In this document: positions 46,601 to 55,047 of the stretch, in pieces | Layout of the letters: each line of letters starts with the position of its first letter | Position numbering within the stretch: position 1 is the stretch's first letter | Assembly: GCA_946894095.1 (NCBI GenBank) | Contig: OX335651.1 | Span: 14,530,501-14,594,500 of the forward strand | Direction of reading: 5' to 3' | DNA: 64,000 bases | Source: Incurvaria masculella | Taxonomy: Eukaryota > Arthropoda > Insecta > Lepidoptera > Incurvariidae | Notes under the pieces: generated by a model | Seen by the model: the letters and a program-made list of their open reading frames with translations, nothing else | The model's database searches: none | Told to the model about the DNA's origin: nothing | Made by a program: the position numbers and the translations under genes

Positions 46601-48887
46601 GAAAGTGTATATTTGAACAAAACATGACGTTGGCTTACACTAGAACAATTTAGATGCGATTACCGATTCATTAAGATTAAGATATCACTGTGGAAGAGTG
46701 TGATTGATTGATTGATTAAAAATTCTTTATTATGCCACAAAAAAAAACAATTTACAAAAGAAAGTATAGTGCAAAAACAACATAAGTGTGCTCTCACCCA
46801 TATACTTATTATATTTTTCGTAAGCAGTAGTTATCTATCATTCAATGTAAACTAGTTTATAGGTATCAAATAAAACAATGACAAAGCCGGCGAAGTTTCT
46901 TATTCACCAGAAGAAAAAAATTAAGTCCATTGATCCATACTTGCATATGCGAAAGTAACTCTGTTTGTTACGTTTTCACGCCTGAACCGCTAAATATTTT
47001 TTTATTGATTGATTCTCGACCTTGGAAAAGGACATAGGCACCTTTTGTGGCGAAAATTAAACTCGAAGAGGATGAAATAAGGGATGAAAGTATGAAACTC
47101 ACATAATATCGAAGAAATAATTGAGCCCAACATCAGTCCAAACCGACATTGGCCCAAACGGAACCGGGTACCTCAGCTAGTATTTTATAATGGAGGAAAT
47201 TTAAAAACTTAAATTGAAAACGTATAAGGTTTGGAGAGGCGAAAATATTATTCAATATTATTTCTGGGTAGACTACTCTTTTAATTTCATTACATTTCTT
47301 TAATATAAAAAATAAAAAACAATTACTTAACAAAGTTAATATGACTTTTCGTTTGTTTTTATTTCTTCATTCTCTGTATCTCATAAGTCGTGTCTGTCTT
47401 AATACAACTACGCTCGAAGTCTACGAATACGACGGGAAACCGGCTGCTATTTACCCAGCAGAAAGCTGCAGTGGATTAAAATAATAACTCAGCCGTTGGA
47501 TACTCAAGGAGTATCTCGTGCCCACAGCGGCGGCGGCATTACGGAAAATTGAAAATTTCGCGTTGTGACGTGGGCGCCGCCCGCGAGCCTCGAGCACCGC
47601 CCAACGTGTCAGGGCGGGGTGAAGAAGTAGCTTGTGCGGTGGCAAGGTCAACGACCCTTGTGGAGTCTTTAATGTTATTATTAAGGCTGTCGTGAAGTGA
47701 CAGAACATTTTAACAAATGCATTTGTTGGCATTGGCCAAGGTACAATTTTGCTCGGTGGCTGCCATTAAAATAGCGAAATCGTCTTCCAGGCAAACAACA
47801 AAAATACATTTTCTAAAATACAAACTTTTGAAGCGATTCCTTAAAAACTATTTTTGTAAATTACTGGTATGACAACCTAAGAATTAGAAAAAGGAATGCA
47901 TAACTTCAATCTGTGATGAGCCTTTAAAAATATATATCTATGTTTTTTCTAAGTATAGTTCCTTTATTTTGTATATAGGGATCTTTAGAGAAGCTAGCCA
48001 GTCAATAAACATTACATTGATATTACAATTATCTATGTACTGACAACAAAAGCCTTCCCTTCTTATTACATCTTGAGTTCAAAGCGAATATATTATTTAC
48101 GACGCCAAAAGGGACTACGTTTAAAATGCCAACTTCCGGACTAAGACAATAACAATGCGTTATCATTAAAAGTTTCTTCCGGCAGCTGGAGCCAGCAGGA
48201 CCGAGGGGTAGGTTGAGACGGCGACTGGAGGCTGTATCTGAGAGATAAACGAGCCCTGCACCGTGCATTTCCTTTTATACTCGACAGAGACAAAACTTTG
48301 TTGCCTAAGCGACTGAAAAATATTACTTCTACTTAGCTTTAATCTCGAGAACAATGCCAGCCGGAACCGTCCCTTGTGAAAGCATTTCTCATTTCGCAAG
48401 AATATTGTTAAGTATAAAGTTGAAGAAATGTCCATAGTACGGCAACTAACTTGCAAATCAATTGATACGGAATACTTCTCTTTATTGAGAATGAATGTTA
48501 ATTATATTAAAAACATATATTTGTTCTTTGTGGTTGAAATAGACCTCAAAACGTGGCGAGCCGGCTAGTAAAGACATTTTGTTGAGTCATTAATAGACAA
48601 TAAAATTCGTTAAAAACAAATATGTCAAACTCTGAAGTTAAAACTACAAATCAAGCTTTATAACTTTTTTGTAACTGCTATAAAATAGTGTAAAAAGAAT
48701 TCCAAACATCAAACCTAATTTAATTAAAATTGTCTAGAGAACCGTTCGTCGTTTTGATATGAAACATATGTCAAAGTATTCTTTACAATCGTAATTTTTT
48801 TTTATTCATGTTTCTTCAGCGCGGAACGTAATAAAAACTGTTATTTTCTTACTTACTATGGCAACTTCCTGAGTATTTATTTTTACC
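46601..48887. other. Stretch without recognisable gene
   Basis: Contains a (GATT)n run at about 46701-46718, a LINE-like tail at 46870-46930 and a GC-richer patch at 47520-47660. ORFs up to 96 aa lack domains. Confidence 0.4.
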
Positions 48888-49243
48888 TTAAGGTGGCCCT
48901 TCCCGCCGGGACTAACTCATTCGCGGGCACGGTACAAAATCGTGATATTGCGCTCTAGAACCTTCTCTGTTTCAAAGAAAAAGACAGGCTCCGTGATGAA
49001 GAAGATGCAACATGTCCACAAAAAAGACAATGTGTATATTGTATGAATTGGTAAGATTTACGAAAACTTTCGGACCTTATAACTTAGAAACCAAACACAA
49101 TTTTACAATTCCAACGGTCATCAGACATCTAGTTCGATCAAATAAAGCTATTTTAATCAAAATTTGGGATCTCTGACAAGAAATATCGGCGTGATCTTCT
49201 TTCCCCTTTTGTATGGGGAGTTGAGCACGTTGGGCCACCTTAA
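48888..49243 (-). mobile_element. TTAA MITE, internally deleted copy
   Basis: TTAA at 48888-48891 and 49240-49243 with GGTGGCCC and GGGCCACC ends. About 190 bp of the middle found in the full copies is missing: GATTTACGAAAA runs straight into CTTTCGGACCTTATAACTTAG. It matches the minus-orientation copy at 43227-43776 at both ends. Confidence 0.7.
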
Positions 49244-49979
49244 GGCTCCTACTGAGTTCAACGTTCAGCAAACAAACGATAATGGCGATCTCCGGGAGCA
49301 CTGAGTTTGCGATAGGGTTAATTGTTGTAAGTAGTGTAAGATTGGGCAAGCTGAATCACTTTGCTAATCGCTTCGTTCTTCAGCATGCCCAATCTTAGGT
49401 CATTCAATATTTACTACTTTGGTAACACAAAATTCGGAACTCTGCATTTAAGTTTGACGTTGATATCTTTAAAACAGATTTTTTATTACCTTCATCTTCT
49501 CACAAAGCCAAGATTCACACTCACTAGTACTTGTATCTCGATCAAAGTTTTCTTCCACAATGTTAACTCTTACTGACACCTAATTCAATTTATAGCAATA
49601 AAACATTTCGTGTCACCAGTTAAAGTCATTATTACAGACACCAATGTATATCCTATTAAATCGCTAGTCTAATCAATCCCACGCTCGCTCGGTCGGTATC
49701 GGACACCAGACACCATGCAAGGGTGACTACTACATGCTACTAATGTGTGAACTTATAAATGATATTGTCATCTTATATAAAACGGGATATCTGTTTCAAT
49801 GTTTGTCCGTTTGTATGGCTGAATAAAAATTCATTTTTAAATTTCATAGGATCTCGTTTGCAAGCGTCATGAAAAAATATACTCGAAATGAAATACGTAA
49901 AATAATCTTATTTATACAGGTAGAGTAGGATGAAGGATGGGGTATAAGGAGATAGTCAAAACTAATTATTTAAAAAAAA
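49244..49979. other. Left flank of the Polinton, no gene recognised
   Basis: Mixed host-like DNA. The left boundary and terminal inverted repeat of the Polinton should lie here or just right of here, but I could not identify them. Confidence 0.35.
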
Positions 49980-49982
49980 TAT

Positions 49983-49990
49983 ATTTATTT
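49983..49990 (-). terminator. Polyadenylation signal of the minus-strand gene block
   Basis: On the minus strand AATAAA overlaps the terminal TAA codon of the last ORF (FKTAAATA context), a compact arrangement typical of virus-like genomes. A downstream U/GU-rich element was not defined. Confidence 0.5.
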
Positions 49991-50479
49991 AAAGATTTCT
50001 TTATCTACACACCACATTTTTAAAGCTATAACATTTTTTAAAGCACAACATTTCTTATGATTAATACAATTGTATTCGCATGATTGCTTACAATATGTCC
50101 GTATAATTTCGCTAAGGTTAGGGCAGTCATAATGCTCTAAATTTATTACATTACGTGCATCACACATTTATTTTATCCAGAGTACCTTTTCTTCACCTTT
50201 ACAATAAATTATTTTATCATCTAAATAAGGTTTGACATATTTATCGAACTCATACATATGCATGAAACCGTCCCTCCATAAAATGTCGCGGTTCTTTTCC
50301 AGCCAAATAACTTGTTTTTTTTCTTCAAAAGATAGTTTATTGTAAGGAAATGGAGATTTTAAAAGAAATACTTGGGTTTTATTATTCGAAGCTATAGCCA
50401 ACTCCTTAGGAATGAATTCGTTATTAGAAATTTTGAACCCCTGTAGATCCAGTATAATACTGTTATCACCAGTCATCAT
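49985..50479 (-). pseudogene. Polinton accessory ORF split by an in-frame stop
   Basis: Two ORFs of 103 aa (50168-50479) and 60 aa (49985-50167) are in the same frame and separated only by one TAA codon (50168-50170). Together they would cover about 164 codons, a size I associate with a conserved accessory protein of insect Polintons. The first part has DLQGFK near its start, a KSPFPYNKLSFEEKK segment and CKGEEKVLWIK before the stop. The second part has NLEHYDCPNL and a Cys/His-rich stretch (CKQSCEYNCINHKKCCAL) that may bind metal. Function unknown. The ATG overlaps the stop of the upstream capsid gene by four bases (ATGA, 50479-50476). The AATAAA of the minus-strand block overlaps this ORF's final stop. 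Confidence 0.65.
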
Positions 50480-51693
50480 GTAATTTTCTTTACTATATTG
50501 CTTAAAGGCTTGTATTCAATGATGCTCTCATTTAATATGAGACAATAAGCTGCTGTTTTTTCAGGAAATTCCCTGTCACTCTCTATTTCTATTCGTACAT
50601 CCACTGGACCAGATTTAATAGTTTCGTTCTGTCGGGAACAATCAACAACAAACAAAGGTGCTTTGCTTTTAAAATCGATTAAATACAACAACGGACTCGA
50701 TTGACAGTCGTAGTAAGACTGTTGAAATTTTGAATAAAGCTCATATAATAAAGAATACTTTTCTTCGTTAAATTTGATGGAGAGGGTATCATACGGGTAA
50801 TAATTAGAGTTTAAAAATACTTTCACATCTCTCACATTACAGTGATCGAATTGAGACATATCAAAATCTCCAGAATTTTTCCGATTAATTTGAAGTCCTA
50901 GAATAACAAATCTGGGTTTTTCTAATTGGTTTGATGTCTTAATCGACCAAGTATGTTTCGTGGTTTGAGGAAGAAGCGGATATTCATATAAATCCCAATT
51001 ACGAAATTCCATTCTTAAAGTTTTATCTTTATCTAAATATTTTAGTAAATTTAAGCGTTCACGATCTGAGACTTTTACATGAGGCACTCTCCAAATAATT
51101 TTTGATATAGTTACATCGGAAAGATATTGACCTTCACCTAGCTTCAAAGAATTCAAATTTGTATTAGCCCTCAAAAGTATTAGCTCATGTTTACAATTAA
51201 TTACAATTTTTTTGTAATCCTCCGCAAATCCGAGAATTTTGTTAAGCGGTATGTTAACACTGAATCGCCCATCACTATTTCTGATACCATTAACATTCCA
51301 ACCCCATACGATACCTACTTTTGACTCTATCTCATTCATAGAGATATAAGATTTCATGGTTGTGGTAATTCCAGCATTTTTCACCCTATCTATTTCTATA
51401 CCATTGAGTTCATATCGTATATCTTGAAAAAGGAATAAAATCGGATTATTTGTTAAATTAAAGCTTTCAACCTTCGAGGGATTGTTGTCGGCTCCAGTCT
51501 TGTAAACATGGAAAACACCTTCAATGTACACGGAGCTTTCCGATGGTAGAATATACAGGTCTTGCTGATTTACAGGTATTCTAATCTCATCATTATTGTT
51601 GAAACTGTTTACATATGGTTTGTATGCATGTACTTCTATGCTTTTAATAGAGTCATCGCGAGTCTGAGGCTCAGTTATGCTTAAAATACTCAT
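50476..51693 (-). CDS. Probable Polinton major capsid protein (hexon-like, double jelly roll)
   Basis: This 405-aa protein would form the capsid shell of the virus-like particle. It is predicted mostly beta: alternating hydrophobic strands, with NNDEIRIPVNQQDLYILPSE near residue 34 and SSVYIEGVFHVYK after it. RNWDLYEYPLLPQTTKHTWS lies in the middle and a hydrophobic AAYCLILNESIIEYKPLSNI segment sits close to the C terminus. Its length, position between the minor capsid candidate and the accessory ORF, and resemblance to the large capsid ORF of insect Polintons/adintoviruses support the call. A fold comparison was not possible here. It starts with an ATG that overlaps the stop of the 45-aa ORF by four bases, and its own stop overlaps the next ATG in the same way. 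No internal break is seen. Confidence 0.65.
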   Translation of the reverse strand: MSILSITEPQTRDDSIKSIEVHAYKPYVNSFNNNDEIRIPVNQQDLYILPSESSVYIEGVFHVYKTGADNNPSKVESFNLTNNPILFLFQDIRYELNGIEIDRVKNAGITTTMKSYISMNEIESKVGIVWGWNVNGIRNSDGRFSVNIPLNKILGFAEDYKKIVINCKHELILLRANTNLNSLKLGEGQYLSDVTISKIIWRVPHVKVSDRERLNLLKYLDKDKTLRMEFRNWDLYEYPLLPQTTKHTWSIKTSNQLEKPRFVILGLQINRKNSGDFDMSQFDHCNVRDVKVFLNSNYYPYDTLSIKFNEEKYSLLYELYSKFQQSYYDCQSSPLLYLIDFKSKAPLFVVDCSRQNETIKSGPVDVRIEIESDREFPEKTAAYCLILNESIIEYKPLSNIVKKIT

Positions 51694-51827
51694 TTTATTA
51701 GACCAAGCAATTTTAAAAAGGTTTTATTTTCTTTAGTCAATTTTTTCGAACGTCTTTCTTTTATGATACCCTGTGATTTACTGATACATGGAGTTCTTAT
51801 AACAACTACTTTATTGAATAGTATCAT
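51690..51827 (-). CDS. 45-aa conserved-looking small basic protein
   Basis: A short ORF sits between the minor and major capsid candidates. Its ATG (51827-51825) overlaps the stop of the 224-aa ORF and its stop (51692-51690) overlaps the ATG of the capsid ORF, both as ATGA. The product begins MILFNKVVVIRTP, has a Lys/Arg-rich centre (KERRSKKLTKENK) and ends FLKLLGLIK. Function unknown. The double stop-start overlap and lack of spare bases argue for real translation, since nothing else explains the 130-bp gap. It could be a small virion or DNA-binding peptide. Confidence 0.6.
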   Translation of the reverse strand: MILFNKVVVIRTPCISKSQGIIKERRSKKLTKENKTFLKLLGLIK

Positions 51828-52498
51828 CTTATTTTCCTTAAATGTAACGATAAGTGTAGATTTTCTTTACGAAAATTAATTAAATCGTTGTTGCTATCGA
51901 GTATGCGAATAGTTGTGGAAGATACAAAGTTTCGATTGACAGGAAAATAAACTATATTCTCAGGTCTTTCTAGAATACGATATCCTGGTGGAACATTCGG
52001 AATAAATTCGTGAATTATGTGTGTCGGTCTACCGTTTGAAAATGATCCGTCAACAATATCACATTCGATTCTGATGGTGTTGGTTGAAACAATGTTAACA
52101 GGAGACGATGAGTGATGTGTTATATTTGATTTAAGAAGTATTTTTGGAAAACCTAGCATTGGTGCAATCGAGTTCTCCTTTTTAAAATTAATTGTTTTGG
52201 AACATCGAATGCTGCACTTTAAAGTATTGTTATTAGATGTTATATTTATATAAGAATCTTTGATGTTATCTTTTATGTAATCGTATAAATCTTCCAGTTC
52301 ATAGGAACCTTCTGGTATTTCCATTATTTCATTTTCACCATAGTAAAATTTATTGTTTCTGTGGTCAATATTCGGAATTGAGTTGAATGTAGCGAAATAA
52401 AGCAATCCACATTCATACACATCATTTAACTCAATGGAAGGTAAATAATATGAGGTTAATTCGGATGTTGTACCAGAAACAGAAAGTGTGATCGACAT
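51824..52498 (-). CDS. Probable Polinton minor capsid protein (penton-like)
   Basis: A 224-aa protein placed directly upstream of the major capsid candidate. It starts MSITLSVSGTTSELTSYYLP and is rich in beta-prone segments; ELNDVYECGLLYFATFNSIP is near residue 24 and the EIPEGSYELEDLYDYI motif near residue 58. The size and location fit the single-jelly-roll minor capsid (penton) protein of Polintons/adintoviruses, and the ELND...IPNID...IPEGSYE pattern is one I associate with that family. It could alternatively be another small structural protein. It begins 17 bp after the protease stop and its TGA overlaps the next ATG, so the genes are tightly packed. Confidence 0.5.
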   Translation of the reverse strand: MSITLSVSGTTSELTSYYLPSIELNDVYECGLLYFATFNSIPNIDHRNNKFYYGENEIMEIPEGSYELEDLYDYIKDNIKDSYINITSNNNTLKCSIRCSKTINFKKENSIAPMLGFPKILLKSNITHHSSSPVNIVSTNTIRIECDIVDGSFSNGRPTHIIHEFIPNVPPGYRILERPENIVYFPVNRNFVSSTTIRILDSNNDLINFRKENLHLSLHLRKIR

Positions 52499-52515
52499 TA
52501 TTGCACTGAGAGATA

Positions 52516-52890
52516 TTAATAAAAATAACCGTTTTTATAGGTTTTCCAAAAAGTATCCAGAAATTTTATGCATAAGTGTCCACAGTTTTTTTGAAAATAG
52601 TTTTGATATGTTTTGTAGTTGTAAAAAATATTATTTGAGTTTAAGTAATGCACCAATTCCTTTGGTGGTGGTAAGTTTCCGAAACTATCAAAGTATTCAT
52701 AGTAATTATTAACTTTTACGTAGGCTACCCAGTGAGTTCCAGTATTCGAAGTACTATCCAAGTTGACGACACCGCATTCAATTTTATGTGGTTTACAAGG
52801 TAAGGAATTTCTCATGTAAATGCCCCTAAAATAAGGGATATCTTTAGTATGGTTTAGGATGTCTATATTGGTGAGCGCTCGTCTAGGCAG
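52516..52890 (-). CDS. PRO: Adenain-like cysteine protease (virion maturation protease)
   Basis: Adenovirus-type (ULP1-like, C5 family) protease that would cleave capsid and core precursors during particle maturation. The sequence shows the expected order: His in GTHWVAYVK, acidic residue in YEYFDSFG, and Cys in QKNCGHLC. A Gln lies seven residues before the Cys (YQNYFQKNC), the adenain oxyanion spacing. The first in-frame ATG is at 52815 and gives only 99 aa. The frame stays open upstream and encodes RRALTNIDI and IPYFRGIYM, which belong to the usual N terminus. Upstream the only candidate start is CTG at 52890-52888; the in-frame stop is at about 52940. I therefore annotate from this CTG (124 aa). 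The true ATG may be lost, or a non-AUG start or frameshift from the PLA2 gene may be used. Confidence 0.75.
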   Translation of the reverse strand: MPRRALTNIDILNHTKDIPYFRGIYMRNSLPCKPHKIECGVVNLDSTSNTGTHWVAYVKVNNYYEYFDSFGNLPPPKELVHYLNSNNIFYNYKTYQNYFQKNCGHLCIKFLDTFWKTYKNGYFY

Positions 52891-52898
52891 CCTTTGAC

Positions 52899-53639
52899 TT
52901 AGTTTTTTGATAAATTTCGGTATATTCCAAATCCATTTTTATACGGCTTAAGATGTAATCCGTTTCCGATGACAATAGATTCCATTGCTGCATTATGTCG
53001 TTGTGTCTCCTTAAGATTTTGTTGTCCGACCTTGTAATCGTTAACAGCTTTTGCAATTCCTGCAGCACCTCCAGCAAAGCTTCCTAAAGCCGACAGCCCC
53101 GCAAAAATGGGGATAAGAGGAAGAATTCCACCTGTCTTAGGAACGGCTATAACCCTCGGTAATTTGATATTTTTATGTTTTTTAATAATTTTTTTGGCAA
53201 CAGCGAAGGCATACTTGATTGCCAATTTACCGTCTTTAAGTTTAGAATTTTTTAATTTTGATTTTATCTCACGAATTATGTTTGAAAAATTTCTTGATTT
53301 GGCTTTTACACCAGCTCCCACTTTCAATTTGGTTTTCATAATATTTTTAACCAACCATGACGCAATTTTTTCTCCTCTTCCGGATTTATTAGACTTCGAG
53401 CGGATGTCTGCCATTTTCATCAACCTTAAATCAGCTTTATGGCGATTATCGAGATCTTTATATTTTGAATAAGCTATGTCATGTTTCTTACAATACTCAT
53501 CTAATTCGTTAACACCTTTATCACCACGAACTAGCCTTTCTGTGAGTCTAGTTCCCGGACCGCAAAAATTATAACCAGGAATATGTAGTTCAAAAGGTAA
53601 TTTATTTATAATCGAATCAATAAGTCCCTTTCCTTTCAT
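52899..53639 (-). CDS. PLA2-domain / adenovirus pX-like virion protein
   Basis: A 246-aa protein (ATG at 53639) with two parts. The N-terminal part has GYNFCGPGTRL near residue 22 and LDEYCKKHDIAY near residue 46. These are the calcium-loop and His-Asp catalytic motifs of the phospholipase A2 domain found in parvovirus VP1, used there for membrane passage. The middle is Lys-rich. The C-terminal part has TGGILPLIPIFAGLSALGSF and GGAAGIAKAV (about residues 168-200), a hydrophobic Gly/Ala stretch like the adenovirus core protein pX/mu, then a tail with HNAAMESIVIGNGLHLKPYK. Such a PLA2 plus pX protein is known from adintoviruses/Polintons. Both catalytic residues are present. A 64-aa frame overlapping its end is a shadow. 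Confidence 0.75.
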   Translation of the reverse strand: MKGKGLIDSIINKLPFELHIPGYNFCGPGTRLTERLVRGDKGVNELDEYCKKHDIAYSKYKDLDNRHKADLRLMKMADIRSKSNKSGRGEKIASWLVKNIMKTKLKVGAGVKAKSRNFSNIIREIKSKLKNSKLKDGKLAIKYAFAVAKKIIKKHKNIKLPRVIAVPKTGGILPLIPIFAGLSALGSFAGGAAGIAKAVNDYKVGQQNLKETQRHNAAMESIVIGNGLHLKPYKNGFGIYRNLSKN

Positions 53640-53680
53640 CGCCAATCACACAATGACCGTTTATATAGCCAGACTTAGAT

Positions 53681-54610
53681 TTATAATTTATTTTTCATAT
53701 CAATCCAGCTGTTCTCTGATGAAGGCAATCCAAGCCATTTGACCAATACTTGTCTACCTTTTCGTTTCAAAACTTTTTCGACAAGATATATATCGGGATA
53801 TCGAGTTTTTGAGATTTCTTGCTCGTAAAAACATCCAGATATAATTTGCTTATTCATGTCTTGTAATATGTATGACGGGGGATACCTTGTTTTTAAAGAA
53901 ATAATTTTAAATAACTCGGTAGACCAATTAGGATGATAACCCTTTGCAAAAACACCCTTATACTTACTTATGCGAACATAATCACCGACCTTACACTTTG
54001 GGATTGTTTTTTTTAAAATCTTTGATTTATTTTTTTCAATGTTGGCATAGACGGTATTGACATTATGAATATTGACGTTCGAAGGTGAAAATCCTGTTGT
54101 TCTATGCAAAATATTGTTATACTCACTAATAACATCAGTAAGTACATCTCCAACCCATTTATAGTTACCATTAAGACTAAATTTTTTATATAGTTTGCTC
54201 TTTAATGTTCTTATAAATCGTTCTACGATGGAAGCTTTCTTAACAGAGTATGTAGAATAATGGTTTATTGCATATTTTTTCATATATTTTCTGAAAGTAT
54301 CATTATAAAATTCTTTTCCAAAATCAGTCTGCATATTTTTCGGCTTGCGGCCTTCGTTCAAAATATTTTTAATTGCTTTACCGACATCTATTTTATTTTT
54401 TGTTTTTAAGGGTACAGCCCATGCATATTTTGAAAAGGCGTCGATTACAACCAATATTATTTTATAACCTTTATTAACTGTAGAAAAGTTTCTCATCTCC
54501 ACTAAATCAGCTTGCCATAAGTCATCTATCCCGTAAATATTAACATATCGACGGGGGAAGTTCTTTCGAACTGGTTTATGCAGTTCTTCTACTACATCTT
54601 TTTTACTCAT
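53681..54610 (-). CDS. INT: Polinton integrase, retroviral DDE type with C-terminal chromodomain
   Basis: 309 aa. Inserts the element by end processing and strand transfer. The rve (RNase H-like) core shows WQADLVEM (first catalytic Asp, residue 35), MQTDFGKEF (second Asp, residue 96) and KASIVERFIRTLK (Glu, residue 130), a D-D-33-E spacing. FSKYAWAVPLK follows strand 2 as in other retroviral-type integrases. The C-terminal fifty residues (YPDIYLVEKVLKRKGRQVLV and KWLGLPSSENSWI) form a chromodomain, which may guide integration to methylated histones. No clear N-terminal HHCC zinc finger is seen. The ATG overlaps the stop of the upstream coiled-coil ORF by four bases. No break is visible. Confidence 0.93.
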   Translation of the reverse strand: MSKKDVVEELHKPVRKNFPRRYVNIYGIDDLWQADLVEMRNFSTVNKGYKIILVVIDAFSKYAWAVPLKTKNKIDVGKAIKNILNEGRKPKNMQTDFGKEFYNDTFRKYMKKYAINHYSTYSVKKASIVERFIRTLKSKLYKKFSLNGNYKWVGDVLTDVISEYNNILHRTTGFSPSNVNIHNVNTVYANIEKNKSKILKKTIPKCKVGDYVRISKYKGVFAKGYHPNWSTELFKIISLKTRYPPSYILQDMNKQIISGCFYEQEISKTRYPDIYLVEKVLKRKGRQVLVKWLGLPSSENSWIDMKNKL

Positions 54611-54972
54611 TTTTGGTCCTTTATTGCCTTGCTATACAAACGATCAACATCCGCTTTAGTATAAGCGTTTGTAATATACTGTGTTTTTAATATTTGAATC
54701 TCTCTCTTTATAGCATTTATTTCTTTATCATAATAATTAAGTTTCGTTTGTAATTCTTTCTTCAAGCAAAGTTCTTCAGTTTTTTTGTCCACATAAGACT
54801 TCGTAACAGCATCACTAGCTTCTTCAGGTGGGAGAAGTTGCTTTATTCTGACTGATTGTACATCAATATGCCCATCATCAGATCTATACAATCCTAGTTC
54901 ATTACATTTTCTTAATTCAGAATTTACCCGCAATCTTTTATGGACATGCTGTCCGAATTTGTCAATATTCAT
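54607..54972 (-). CDS. 121-aa coiled-coil protein of unknown function
   Basis: Residues about 65-120 are Lys/Glu-rich with heptad-like hydrophobic spacing (KTEELCLKKELQTKLNYYDK, then INAIKREIQILKTQ), suggesting a coiled coil. A DAVTKSYVDKK motif near residue 54 resembles a phrase found in trimeric fibre-type proteins of viruses and phages, so a fibre or virion-attachment role is possible but unproven. Stop and integrase start overlap as ATGA (54610-54607). Its own start is 75 bp downstream of the 299-aa ORF. Confidence 0.6.
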   Translation of the reverse strand: MNIDKFGQHVHKRLRVNSELRKCNELGLYRSDDGHIDVQSVRIKQLLPPEEASDAVTKSYVDKKTEELCLKKELQTKLNYYDKEINAIKREIQILKTQYITNAYTKADVDRLYSKAIKDQK

Positions 54973-55047
54973 ATTGGTTTCGATCTGTATTTGTTCAATA
55001 CTTCAAGAAGACTGTATAATAATACTGAAATATCGGATTTATATATT

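Noticed and set aside
53107..53472. 121-aa plus-strand ORF
   Set aside because: Antisense shadow of the PLA2/pX gene.
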